Positions 16,485-25,831 of a stretch of DNA of 46,089 bases are shown here, in pieces (the first letter of the stretch is position 1; each line of letters begins with the position of its first letter). Source of the DNA: an uncultured Fidelibacterota bacterium. GTDB lineage: Bacteria; Fidelibacterota; Marinisomatia; Marinisomatales; TCS55. Both the position numbers and the translations under genes were made by a program. Below the pieces are notes generated by a model. That model ran no database searches. It had not been told where the DNA came from and worked only from the letters and a program-made list of their open reading frames with translations. The stretch lies in NCBI GenBank assembly GCA_913009735.1, contig CAJVYU010000010.1, forward strand, positions 1-46,089. Direction: 5' to 3'.

Positions 16485-18275
16485 TCACTTTAAATATATC
16501 ATTTTTCGGCTCATTACAACGGGTAAATATTCGGCAGATTGAGCTTCTACTGTGATAAAATATACACCGCTGGAACGAAACTCACCTGACCAGTTGAATG
16601 AATATGTACCATTTTCTAAAAACACTTCATCTAAAAATATATCTAATTTTCGTCCCCGGGCGTCTGTCACAAATAAACTGACTACCGATTCTTCCAATAA
16701 ATCAAACGTAATCTTTGTGCTAGAATTAAACGGATTCGGATAGTTCTGATACAATGCAAAGATTTCAGGGATCATTTGTGTGACTTGAGTACTTTTTGTT
16801 ATGTCATTTGCTTCGCCAAATGTCACGAAAGAAAGTTCGCTCCAACTACCCATATCGGGTACTTTTCCTTCATGATATGAACTATCAAGTTTTAATGGGC
16901 GACTTTCTATGATTTCCCATTTATCATTTTCATATTGACATAAATGCAACCAATTGAAATCTCTATTTTCAGTTAAGATTGAACTCGAATCCAAATAAGA
17001 GAGATTAAATGTCGGAGAGGTTTCCCATTCAAATAATAATGAATCATCAATAAAAACACCCAATTCATTAAATCCTTCTGATTGACCTGAAATTTCAATA
17101 CTTAATTTGTTATTGAAGGATTTAAAGCCAATTTCATTTAATTCATATTCATGATCCGGAATTGACCTGATTATTTGTACAGTGCGGGATTCATCATCAA
17201 AAATAAATTGATTATCCAATGATATGGTCATGGTCCCTTTTTCATAAATTACCGGAACAGATTGAATAAGCTTATTATTCAGCCACAGTTCCACATACTC
17301 CCAAGTATTTGGGATAATAGTTATCACAGGATTTTCAAATAAATTTACTTCAACTGATTCATCTCCATTTTTTAATTGAACCGGAGAAGCCGTTTCGACT
17401 AATTGAATAATCTGTACTTTTAAAGTATCTTCGCCCCTAATTAATCCGGCAATTCTCATTTCCGGTAACGACTCCAGAAAAACCTGATCTTCATAATAAA
17501 TATCCTTACCGGCTTTCAATTTTGTAGTTATTACTCTTAATAAATCGAGTTTTTCCCGGTTCCACTCTGCCGGAGATAATAGCAAATTTTGTCTAAAAAT
17601 AGGTTCCAGTTTCTGAAAAGAATCATCGATATAATTTTCGATGACCTCTTTATCAAAATCATCAAACAAGAATTTTAACACCTTCAAATCTTCCAAAGAG
17701 AATACATTAATAAAAGATGAAAAATCAACTTCTTCCATTAGTAAGTACATTTGTAAAATCTGAATATTTTCAATTTCTAGGGGAAATTGTTTAACAAAAT
17801 AATCATGAAGCAAAGTACTATTAAAAGAATGAATATTAACAATTTCATCAATGGAAAAAATCGTTTCAGGATATTCATTTACATTTGACTCAATAATTCT
17901 CTCTTTTTCCAGCATGTCTAATGGTCTGGCCAAAGCAGGTGTTTTAAAGGGACTTGAATAGACTGTACCGTCAAACATTTGAATCTCTATTCTATAAAAT
18001 AGAAGTTCCCCGGTTTGAACATTCCTATCTAAATACCGATCTCTAATCGTTTCGTCAAGATCAATTATTTCATAAGAGGACATTAAATCACTACTGCGAA
18101 ATAATTGTATAGATGCAATATTATCCTCGTTAGGGAGATCCCATATTAACAGGATGGATTCAGCCCCGCCATATGCTTCCAGATTAATGGAAACAGATTT
18201 CTCCTTTACTGCAGCACATAGCAGTAGTGGGGACAAAATGCCCAAAGCCATTAGAAATGTGAAGTTTTTACTCAT
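16485..18275 (-). CDS. Secreted protein with C-terminal sorting domain
   Basis: This 596-residue protein has an N-terminal signal peptide (FTFLMALGILSPLLLCAAV) and ends in a type-IX-like sorting/FlgD-Ig-like tail: NYPNPFNSSTKITF near residue 508, then GRKLDIF and SGVYFITVEAQ. Residues 30-100 resemble a fibronectin-type fold (ILLIWDLPNEDNIASIQLFRS). The centre is helical and unrecognised, followed by β-rich sequence. It is probably exported and cell-surface attached. The start lies 73 bases after the S8 peptidase stop. Confidence 0.75.
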   Translation of the reverse strand: MSKNFTFLMALGILSPLLLCAAVKEKSVSINLEAYGGAESILLIWDLPNEDNIASIQLFRSSDLMSSYEIIDLDETIRDRYLDRNVQTGELLFYRIEIQMFDGTVYSSPFKTPALARPLDMLEKERIIESNVNEYPETIFSIDEIVNIHSFNSTLLHDYFVKQFPLEIENIQILQMYLLMEEVDFSSFINVFSLEDLKVLKFLFDDFDKEVIENYIDDSFQKLEPIFRQNLLLSPAEWNREKLDLLRVITTKLKAGKDIYYEDQVFLESLPEMRIAGLIRGEDTLKVQIIQLVETASPVQLKNGDESVEVNLFENPVITIIPNTWEYVELWLNNKLIQSVPVIYEKGTMTISLDNQFIFDDESRTVQIIRSIPDHEYELNEIGFKSFNNKLSIEISGQSEGFNELGVFIDDSLLFEWETSPTFNLSYLDSSSILTENRDFNWLHLCQYENDKWEIIESRPLKLDSSYHEGKVPDMGSWSELSFVTFGEANDITKSTQVTQMIPEIFALYQNYPNPFNSSTKITFDLLEESVVSLFVTDARGRKLDIFLDEVFLENGTYSFNWSGEFRSSGVYFITVEAQSAEYLPVVMSRKMIYLK

Positions 18276-18305
18276 GAGGAATTAGTCGGCGAGATGTAAT
18301 TTCTG

Positions 18306-18335
18306 AGATTATACTTCCACAGGCAAGTATAATCT
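18306..18335. promoter_or_regulatory. 11-bp perfect stem-loop between two secreted-protein genes
   Basis: AGATTATACTT (18306-18316) pairs perfectly with AAGTATAATCT (18325-18335) around an 8-base loop. It lies in the 73-base gap between the S8 peptidase stop and the start of the 596-residue protein. No T-run follows on the minus strand, so it is not a classical terminator. It may stabilise an mRNA end or adjust downstream expression. Confidence 0.6.
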
Positions 18336-18348
18336 TCAGGTTTATGAT

Positions 18349-20001
18349 TTATTTAAGGTATGTGATCTTTTTAGTATAAACGCTATTTATTGTTTTTAAT
18401 CGAAGAAAATAAATACCGCTTGCAACATTAACCGCATTCCATTCGATTTTGTATTCACCGGGATTTACAACTCCATTTACTAATGTTTCCACAAGCCGCC
18501 CGTTTAAATCATAAATTTGTAGGGATATTGCATGCAACGTCCCTACCGAAAACCGGATGGTTGTAGTTGGGTTAAACGGATTCGGATATACATTTAATAT
18601 CGAAATATCTTTCGGTAAAAATTCATCATCTATGGAGTTTGTCTCATAATCAATCGCAGCCATAACATCAATAATACCATATCCATAATCATTGTCAGGA
18701 TAATCAGCATTGTCAGCTGTCATCATCATGGCTTCTCGTACTTGCATGGGAGTCCAATCCGGATTAGCGCTTAAAATCACAGCCGCAGCCCCGCCTACCA
18801 GTGGAGTAGCAAGTGACGTTCCATTCGCTGTGCGATATGAGTTTGAATTTGGATTAGTGCACCAAGTGTTGACGCCTCGAGCGCACACTTCCGGTTTGAT
18901 CCGTCCGTCATATGTCGGACCATGGGAACTGAAGGAGGCGATAACACCGTTACTGCTTACAGCGCCAACCGCTATGACTGAATCCGCATCTGCCGGAGCG
19001 ATAATGTAATAGTATAGTGTTGTGTCACAAGGATTTGGTGGTGGTTCGCCATATCCCCCATTTCCGGCTGCAGTTACGCAGACCATCCCCAAATTGACAG
19101 CAATATCCACAGCATTGGAAGTCACAGCGGTGTTTCCATCCATGTCACAATAGGAATACCAATCCAGGTAACCCAGGGATGAAGAAGCAACATCGGCGCC
19201 ATTTTGTTCACCCCATTCCAGTGCGGCAACATAATTATCTTCTTCTACGATAGATTCAGATGTTACATCTTCTGTCTTGGCTAATAAAAATTCTGAACCG
19301 TACGCCGGACCTACTAAATATCCGGGATCGTAACCGGCCATTGTTGAAAATACCATGGTTCCATGATTGTGTTGTCCCCATGCATTCTCAATATCGGTTT
19401 CATTTGCTGTATTTCCATCATTGTTGATAAAATCCCATTCATCAACAATATTCAGGGAATCAAACACAGCCAGCCCTGTATTAAAACCTGTATCCAATAA
19501 TAATATTCTCACACCCTGACCATAATAACCTGCGTCATGTGCGGTCTGACCATTGATCTGTTCTATCTGCTCTTGGGCAAAACCATAAAATGATGAGTCA
19601 GTTAAAAAGTTCTTGGGCGCATATGATGGCGTAAATAATTTTTCCTTCTTTTTTTTATACACAGCAACCGGTTGGATTTTTTTCACAAACGGAAGCTCCC
19701 TGATCATATTCATTTCTTCTTCAGTACCGGTAACAGATACAGCATTCAGCCATTTGCTCTGGCGGTGAATGGTGGCGCCGGTATTATTGATCGCTTGAAT
19801 ATAATCATCAGATATTTGACGGTCATACCAAGTATAACCCTTATTCACTTTTTGTCTGCGAAGTATAGATTTCTCTGATAAAGAAATGTAATTATCAGTA
19901 TTTGTGTTTTTATCTGTAAAGAAAACCCACATTTTACCGGCATTCAACACTTCAAGAATGAAAACAATAATAAGGAGAATTTTTAGATATTCTTTCATCA
20001 T
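18349..20001 (-). CDS. Secreted subtilisin-like serine peptidase (S8)
   Basis: This 550-residue protein has a signal peptide (LKILLIIVFILEVLNAG), a propeptide-like region to about 125 and a complete S8 catalytic triad: D170 (ILLLDTGFN), H213 (HNHGTMVFS) and S396 (NGTSLATPLVGG). The oxyanion asparagine is in AAGNGG. It ends in a type-IX-like sorting tail (YPNPFNPTTTIRFSV, then SGIYFLRLKT), indicating secretion and surface attachment. Its start overlaps the M14 peptidase stop by 4 bases, so the two peptidases are co-expressed and probably digest extracellular protein together. Confidence 0.94.
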   Translation of the reverse strand: MMKEYLKILLIIVFILEVLNAGKMWVFFTDKNTNTDNYISLSEKSILRRQKVNKGYTWYDRQISDDYIQAINNTGATIHRQSKWLNAVSVTGTEEEMNMIRELPFVKKIQPVAVYKKKKEKLFTPSYAPKNFLTDSSFYGFAQEQIEQINGQTAHDAGYYGQGVRILLLDTGFNTGLAVFDSLNIVDEWDFINNDGNTANETDIENAWGQHNHGTMVFSTMAGYDPGYLVGPAYGSEFLLAKTEDVTSESIVEEDNYVAALEWGEQNGADVASSSLGYLDWYSYCDMDGNTAVTSNAVDIAVNLGMVCVTAAGNGGYGEPPPNPCDTTLYYYIIAPADADSVIAVGAVSSNGVIASFSSHGPTYDGRIKPEVCARGVNTWCTNPNSNSYRTANGTSLATPLVGGAAAVILSANPDWTPMQVREAMMMTADNADYPDNDYGYGIIDVMAAIDYETNSIDDEFLPKDISILNVYPNPFNPTTTIRFSVGTLHAISLQIYDLNGRLVETLVNGVVNPGEYKIEWNAVNVASGIYFLRLKTINSVYTKKITYLK

Positions 20002-22235
20002 TCAAAAAGGATTAAATCTATTAATGTTAGTACATCAACCATATTTAGCACACCGTCAAAATTAACATCACCCATCATTACCTGATATGCATTTAATTCA
20101 TCCCCACTTAAAATTAAATCAACAATAGTTAATACGTCAAAAATGGTTTGCTGATCATCACCATCTAAATCTCCGGGCATAAAATTCGGATATCCAATAA
20201 TTTCAAAGTCATCGAAATAAAATCCATCCATGTTGACAGCACCGTCAGAGGTAAAAATAAAACGGAAAAAAACGTGTGATTCACCGGCATAGGCTGATAA
20301 ATCAATTGTTTCCTCCACCCAACCTGATTGACCTTCATACCCTGGTTCACCTGCCGGTTGTGTACCTTGCCCTGCTCCGGATTGGGTATACATCCCCGGT
20401 AATGACATCCAATGCGAACCGTCGGTTGAAATTTGAAAACGTAGAAAATCCCAGTTATCCTCAATCTGCCACTTAGCTGCAAACATAACAGCCGGATAAT
20501 TAACACCCACTAATGTTAAAGGATTTACCAAAGAAATGATGGATTCTGTGTTTGAGTTATAATTACCATTTGGACTATCTGTAATTGAATAAATACCTGA
20601 ATGTGCACTTGAAGATGTTCTGCCCCACGATCCTGTAGTATTCCAGGCATCAAGTTCTGTCTCAGCATTTTCTACAAAAAGCTCTACAGGCATTCCCGTT
20701 ATTACAGTAAATGTGTCAACCCGGACAAAGCTGCTGTTATCAAATATTGAAATTGTGAACCCAACTTCTATTCCATCCGGGACTGTATTGGGAAGAATAA
20801 GCGGGGTCTCTATTTCCGTGGAACTCCGAGCAAGTAATTCGCCAATATCATAATTGAACTGCATAAATGAACCGAGATTATTATAGGGTTGTAAATTAAT
20901 GATGACATTTCCATCCGAATTCATCAGACCACGATTTTGAATTGTCATTGTAAAATTAATTGTATCACCTTGACCATTCGATGCACCCGCTTCATATAAA
21001 ATATAATCAGCACCGCCTACCAAACCGAAAATTTGGTTTGCATATAACTGATCCCGGCATAAAGGAATTACCCTGTTTTCCGACGGCCAAAAACCATCCT
21101 GGTACGATCCGACTTCCGGAGTGTAGGAAATAAGCCCTGCATCTCCATATGACCAATCCACCGCATCACCATTCACTCCATAACCAATGGTTTCCCATCC
21201 TGTGCCCACCTGATAGCCGTTAAATTTTGTCATTTCCCAGCCAATTTCACGGATAGTCGTCAAATCCGGTTCATCGGGTAAGGAATCATTACCCCAGGAA
21301 TGAATCAGCACATTGGAATACGAATGATAATGAAGCACATTAGAAAAATCATGTGTCAGGATAAAATCTCGTACAGCCTGTGTTTCGGGTTCTGAAAAAG
21401 CAGAATCACCCCTGAATGTTTCAGAACATGAGTTGGGTGAAGAACCTGAGTTATCTGCACCCCATCCATATCCATAGTTTCGATTTAAATCCACACCACG
21501 CTGTGTACCGTTGCCACAACCTGTATCCAAACGGTTTTTGCGCTGCATCCCGCCGCCATTGGGTGCGATGGATTCATTGTACACATAACCATCCGGATTG
21601 ATGATGGGGATAAACCACAATTCCCGTTCATCTACCAAATATTGAGCTACCGGGTCAGAGCTGTAATTTTCACAAAGCCACTGAACAAAATAAAACTGGT
21701 TCATCATCCCCAATGGTTCTCGGGCATGGGTAATACCGGTATATAAAATTTCCGGCTCTGATTCATTCTGACCCGGATTATCAGATACTTTGAAGGCCCA
21801 AATAGTTCTCCCTTCTACGGATGTACCTATGGAGTCTTTTTCAGAAACAATTGCAGGATAGGAGAAAGCCAAAGTATCCATTTTCTCCATAATCTCACTA
21901 TAAGTATAATTACCCAGCATGGAACCCAATTCGAAATCCCGTTCAACATCAGGGACGTTACGATCCAAATAATAACGGGTCATATCATTAATTAACACAT
22001 CAAAGACAAGTCCGTTTTGTTCCAATAGCTCTGTTTGATCACTGCTTGCAACAACCTCGATATAAACATCTTTCTTAATACGAACATGATCCAAAGGAAT
22101 ACCAACATCGTGCAATATTTCTAGCGTGGAATTATCTGTTCCATATACTCTGAGTGTTTGGTATAAATCAACAGGGTATATTTGGCTAACCAGCACCAGC
22201 AGTGATGCTGTTAAAGAAAGAAATCGAACGAACAA
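19998..22235 (-). CDS. Secreted zinc carboxypeptidase (M14) with dockerin-like C-terminus
   Basis: This 745-residue protein has a signal peptide (FLSLTASLLVLVSQIYPV). The M14 catalytic domain spans about 105-400: zinc ligands H170 and E173 (GITHAREPLG), third ligand near H304 (HYHSYSN), substrate arginine in LNRNYG (R252) and catalytic glutamate in TPEVGSY. β-rich modules follow, including a MAM/jelly-roll-like segment around 555-685. The last ~60 residues contain two dockerin-type calcium loops (GDLDGDDQQTIFDVLTIVDL and GDVNFDGVLNMVDVLTLIDL) and not the YPNPFN tail of its neighbours. Confidence 0.92.
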   Translation of the reverse strand: MFVRFLSLTASLLVLVSQIYPVDLYQTLRVYGTDNSTLEILHDVGIPLDHVRIKKDVYIEVVASSDQTELLEQNGLVFDVLINDMTRYYLDRNVPDVERDFELGSMLGNYTYSEIMEKMDTLAFSYPAIVSEKDSIGTSVEGRTIWAFKVSDNPGQNESEPEILYTGITHAREPLGMMNQFYFVQWLCENYSSDPVAQYLVDERELWFIPIINPDGYVYNESIAPNGGGMQRKNRLDTGCGNGTQRGVDLNRNYGYGWGADNSGSSPNSCSETFRGDSAFSEPETQAVRDFILTHDFSNVLHYHSYSNVLIHSWGNDSLPDEPDLTTIREIGWEMTKFNGYQVGTGWETIGYGVNGDAVDWSYGDAGLISYTPEVGSYQDGFWPSENRVIPLCRDQLYANQIFGLVGGADYILYEAGASNGQGDTINFTMTIQNRGLMNSDGNVIINLQPYNNLGSFMQFNYDIGELLARSSTEIETPLILPNTVPDGIEVGFTISIFDNSSFVRVDTFTVITGMPVELFVENAETELDAWNTTGSWGRTSSSAHSGIYSITDSPNGNYNSNTESIISLVNPLTLVGVNYPAVMFAAKWQIEDNWDFLRFQISTDGSHWMSLPGMYTQSGAGQGTQPAGEPGYEGQSGWVEETIDLSAYAGESHVFFRFIFTSDGAVNMDGFYFDDFEIIGYPNFMPGDLDGDDQQTIFDVLTIVDLILSGDELNAYQVMMGDVNFDGVLNMVDVLTLIDLILFE

Positions 22236-22239
22236 AGTA

Positions 22240-23511
22240 TCAGGTATTGGATTTTAGCCAGTCATAAGTCACAGATTTAGGCCGGGTAATCGGAATACCC
22301 AAAGCTCGATTGATGACCATTTGAGCCACCATCCCCATCGCTCGGGAAACGCTGAACAACACAGTATAGAATTCAAACTCTTTTAACCCATAATGATACA
22401 ACAGCGAGCCGGAGGCAGCGTCCACATTCGGCCAGGGATTTTTTGCTTTTCCTTGTTCTTGCAAAACCGGAGGAACAACATCAAAGAGCAATTTCACAAT
22501 ATCAAATACATCATCATCGTGAATATGATTTTTTCCGAATTCCATAAATGCTGTAAAACGGGGGTCCGGGCAGCGTAGTACAGCATGACCATAGCCTGGA
22601 ATGACTTGTCCGCTATTCAAACGATCCTTACTGAATTGGGTGAGTTCTTCTTTACTTGGAACCACTTTGAAATGATCAAGTACATCCAAGACAAATTGCA
22701 AGCATGCTTGATTTGCCAGTCCGTGCAAAGGCCCCGCCAAACCATTCAATCCTGCAGATACTGCGTAGTATGGATCAGACAAGGCAGAAGCAACTGTATA
22801 AGCAGCAAATGCGCTTACATTACCGCCTTCATGATCACAATGAAGCATGAAATATATCTGCATGAGTTTTTTAAAATTTCCCGTTGGATCTTCAATCCCA
22901 ATCATATGGACAAAATTTTCTGCCCAGTCCAATTCAGAATCAAATTCGATTGGTTCACCTTTGTTGAAATGGATTCGGTACACGCCGGCTGCCAATCCCG
23001 GTAGCTTGGCTAATAAATTTATTCCATCGTCAAGGCAGTATTTCCAGTAATCATCTTTTGGCATTCCTTCAGCATATTTCTTGCGGAAAATACTTTCCCG
23101 CTGCATAGTCAGAATCCCAGTATTAAACATGGCCATCGGATGAGAATCCTCTGGCATACTTTTTAAAACATCCCATACATATTCAGGAATATGGGCATGT
23201 TCTTTATACTGTTCTTGCAAATCCGCAACTTCTGTTTCCGTGGGTAGATCTCCTGTCAGTAAAAGAATAAATACTTCTTCCGGTAACAGGTGTGTGATCT
23301 CCAAAAGAGGGTGATTCCGGATGATTAGCCCCGTATCAGCTGAAACGGAGGACGTATCACATACAAAAGCTCTAACGCCTCTCATTCCACCATAAGCTTG
23401 TGATAAGGTCACATCACTGATTTTGGTATCACCACTGCTTTTTATCAGTTCATAGGCTTCTTTTTTCCACTGTGGAATTTTCTTTGTTAGTTTTTCTTTT
23501 AATAATCTCAT
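22240..23511 (-). CDS. Citrate synthase, mitochondrial-like type
   Basis: This 423-residue enzyme condenses oxaloacetate and acetyl-CoA at the entry of the citric acid cycle. Catalytic residues lie in HCDHEGGNVSA, GYGHAVLRCPDPR and NVDAASG, matching the His-His-Asp set of citrate synthase. The NGLAGPLHGLANQ block and length are closest to the eukaryotic mitochondrial form, unlike the hexameric E. coli GltA type. It follows DUF1015 by 20 bases and precedes the M14 gene by 4, so it may share their transcript. Confidence 0.95.
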   Translation of the reverse strand: MRLLKEKLTKKIPQWKKEAYELIKSSGDTKISDVTLSQAYGGMRGVRAFVCDTSSVSADTGLIIRNHPLLEITHLLPEEVFILLLTGDLPTETEVADLQEQYKEHAHIPEYVWDVLKSMPEDSHPMAMFNTGILTMQRESIFRKKYAEGMPKDDYWKYCLDDGINLLAKLPGLAAGVYRIHFNKGEPIEFDSELDWAENFVHMIGIEDPTGNFKKLMQIYFMLHCDHEGGNVSAFAAYTVASALSDPYYAVSAGLNGLAGPLHGLANQACLQFVLDVLDHFKVVPSKEELTQFSKDRLNSGQVIPGYGHAVLRCPDPRFTAFMEFGKNHIHDDDVFDIVKLLFDVVPPVLQEQGKAKNPWPNVDAASGSLLYHYGLKEFEFYTVLFSVSRAMGMVAQMVINRALGIPITRPKSVTYDWLKSNT

Positions 23512-23530
23512 AATAAACCTCTATTGATTT

Positions 23531-24790
23531 TTATTTTCCAAAACATCGTGTTACCAACCCTGAATAAATTTTCGGGAAAAAGAATGTTGACTTTTGAGGC
23601 ATCGTTTCGTCTGCTTGCGCAATAGTAAAAATCTCATCAAGTGAAGGTGGTTGGACAAAACACGCTACATCAAACCCTGATTCATCCTGTAATAGTTTGA
23701 GCGTTGGTTTATTCCCGCGCATATAGGAGAGTTTTTTCAGTTTTTCTTGATCTTCTGTATCGATTCCAAAAACTTCATTTAATACAAAATGATGCAAGAT
23801 ATTTGTTTCCAGTTGTTGAGATGCTCCGCATTGTTCTTTAAATACCGTATTTAAGCATCTCCAACTCCTAAAATTTAACAATAAACTAGTATTACTTACT
23901 TTATGAAAAATGCCAATAGTCCCCTTAGAAATATTATTATTTTCCAAATGTGAAACAAGAGAGGCTATGTCCATCTCCTGCAATTTAAAATTCGGTTTCA
24001 GCCCTTTTTTTATTTCATCAATAGAAAGTGTAACTCCGGACAGTAAACGATGTGTCGGAAGAACATTCATCCCGGGATTACTACTGTTAACGACCGTAAC
24101 CATCACCTTTTCGGCGCCATTTATTTTTGCGTTTTGTTTATAGTATCGTAAAGCAGTTTTATAGCGATGATGTCCATCGGCAATTACCAGTTTTTTATTT
24201 GACATACCGTTTTGGAATTCTTTAATCAATAGTGGATCAGTGACTGACCAAATCTTGTATTGGACATCATCTAAATTGACATTTATTTCAGGATCTGAAT
24301 CCAATTGTCCAAAGATATTTTCCAAAACCATATCATCATCTTGATAGGTCATGAAAATCTGGCCGGTGTTGGCATGTGTCGATTCCATTAAATGATAACG
24401 GTCATCAATATGTTTTTCAATGGTTTGTTCATGAGGTAAAACTGCTTGACCTAGTTCTGTCAGTTCTAAAGCACAAATGCAGCCAACACGATCAATCATC
24501 CGACCGTTTTGCATGAATGATTGGGACAATATATAAATAGCGTTTTTGGGTTCTTCAGTTAACACTCCGTTTTTCTTCCATTCAGTTAAACTGCCGGCGG
24601 CATCATAATACCGCTCATCCTTTGGTAATCTATTCAGATTAATTCTAATATAATTAAAAGGAGATTTTTCATAATACTGATTTTGTTCATCAGTCGTAAT
24701 AACGTCATAGGGTGGGACGATTACGTTTGAAAAATCTTTGATTAGTTCGTTATTGTACCGCCAACCCTTAAATGGTGAAACATTAGTCAT
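23531..24790 (-). CDS. DUF1015-family protein
   Basis: This 419-residue cytoplasmic protein matches the conserved DUF1015 pattern: PFKGWRYN at the start, VIVPPYDVIT near residue 25, SPFNYIRINL, then HEQTIEKHIDDRYHLM and IADGHHRYKTALRYY. The family is widespread in bacteria and archaea. I know of no firmly established reaction for it. A ribosome-like AAAGGATAA stands about 11 bases before the ATG. It lies directly upstream of citrate synthase on the same strand. Confidence 0.88.
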   Translation of the reverse strand: MTNVSPFKGWRYNNELIKDFSNVIVPPYDVITTDEQNQYYEKSPFNYIRINLNRLPKDERYYDAAGSLTEWKKNGVLTEEPKNAIYILSQSFMQNGRMIDRVGCICALELTELGQAVLPHEQTIEKHIDDRYHLMESTHANTGQIFMTYQDDDMVLENIFGQLDSDPEINVNLDDVQYKIWSVTDPLLIKEFQNGMSNKKLVIADGHHRYKTALRYYKQNAKINGAEKVMVTVVNSSNPGMNVLPTHRLLSGVTLSIDEIKKGLKPNFKLQEMDIASLVSHLENNNISKGTIGIFHKVSNTSLLLNFRSWRCLNTVFKEQCGASQQLETNILHHFVLNEVFGIDTEDQEKLKKLSYMRGNKPTLKLLQDESGFDVACFVQPPSLDEIFTIAQADETMPQKSTFFFPKIYSGLVTRCFGK

Positions 24791-24860
24791 ATCAATAATT
24801 TATCCTTTTAATCTTTCTGAAATTAATTGTTCAATAGTTTGTTTTTTTCGATTATGAAAT

Positions 24861-25610
24861 TCAATCCTGTCGACTACTTTTTTTTATTATTTTCCGTCTA
24901 CGACTATTATGAACATTCCAAAGTGTTTTATGTTTTGAAACATGAATATATTCATCGATACTTATTCCTTTGCACCCAAACCACAACCCTTTATCCGGCC
25001 GACCTTCATAGTGAAAAAATACCTGATTTGGAAAATGGACTAAGGCAGAGTGATAGTATTCGCGGTTGGAATCGTGCAGGACAACCACTCCCTTATGAGA
25101 TATCCATTCCAAGGCGCGCTCAAGACAAGCTATCCTTAACCGTCCGTCCACTAAAATGAAATCGAAAGGGGCCTCATCCTTTGGATAATCTACATAATGT
25201 TTAAAATCACTATAAGATCCATCTTCATTATCATCCGTCCACGGAAATTTATCGGGAGGAACAAGTACTGTCTTTACTCTTGGATTCTTATTCAATCCAT
25301 TTACTTTTTCAGCCCATTCAGGATAATGCTCGATGGCGAGCCATTCAGAATCCGGTGAAAGAAATTTAGGAAAGTATAATGTACTGTATCCAGAACCCCA
25401 TTCCAAACATTTGCCAGATTGTAAATTCCTCAATAACTCTTCAAGCAGGAGGATTTCCCGGTTTTTCATATGCGGTTTAAATCTTTCAATTTTCGATCTT
25501 GAAATCGGTCGATAATCTTGAAAGTTTCTCACTTGTTCTTTGATAGCTAATTTGATCAAAGATGGTAGAGTCCAGTTCATTATATTTTTCCTTGGATAAA
25601 TATTACTCAT
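24861..25610 (-). CDS. Predicted class I methyltransferase
   Basis: This 249-residue protein has Rossmann-like methyltransferase features: motif I as LEWGSGYSTLYF near residue 75, a D/E acid in the following strand (WLAIEHYPEW) and FDFILVDGRLR as motif IV, then GVVVLHDSNR. The C-terminus is basic (RRRKIIKKSSR). It is the last gene of the minus arm of the polysaccharide island, so it may methylate a glycan or its precursor. The substrate cannot be read from sequence. Confidence 0.75.
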   Translation of the reverse strand: MSNIYPRKNIMNWTLPSLIKLAIKEQVRNFQDYRPISRSKIERFKPHMKNREILLLEELLRNLQSGKCLEWGSGYSTLYFPKFLSPDSEWLAIEHYPEWAEKVNGLNKNPRVKTVLVPPDKFPWTDDNEDGSYSDFKHYVDYPKDEAPFDFILVDGRLRIACLERALEWISHKGVVVLHDSNREYYHSALVHFPNQVFFHYEGRPDKGLWFGCKGISIDEYIHVSKHKTLWNVHNSRRRKIIKKSSRQD

Positions 25611-25698
25611 ATTTATGATTCACTAAAGTGATGAAATTGTATACTGTGTAAACAACATTGCATTTTATTATTGAAAATCCGGTAAATCTATATTTTGG

Positions 25699-25803
25699 TC
25701 AATTTGAAATCAGATATTCAACCGTTTTCTTCACATAATTAGAAGCACAACGATTCAATTCATAGAAAATATTTTCCTGATTAACTATTTGCGTGCGTGT
25801 CAT
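25699..25803 (-). pseudogene. Possible 34-residue gene remnant
   Basis: An ATG at 25803 opens a 34-residue frame ending at TGA (25699-25701): MTRTQIVNQENIFYEL continuing through NRCASNYVKKTVEY. It lies in the same orientation 28 bases after the Fe-ADH stop. Its composition looks protein-like, and it could be the C-terminal scrap of a deleted gene, but there is no convincing ribosome site and no recognised family. Confidence 0.25.
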
Positions 25804-25831
25804 CTTTATGGGAGGATGTAATGTGCGTTAT

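Noticed and set aside
22585-23004. 139-residue plus-strand frame
   Set aside because: It is antisense to the conserved core of citrate synthase and shows no recognisable motif.
24827-25159. 110-residue plus-strand frame
   Set aside because: Antisense to the methyltransferase gene, with an unnatural composition and no supporting signals.
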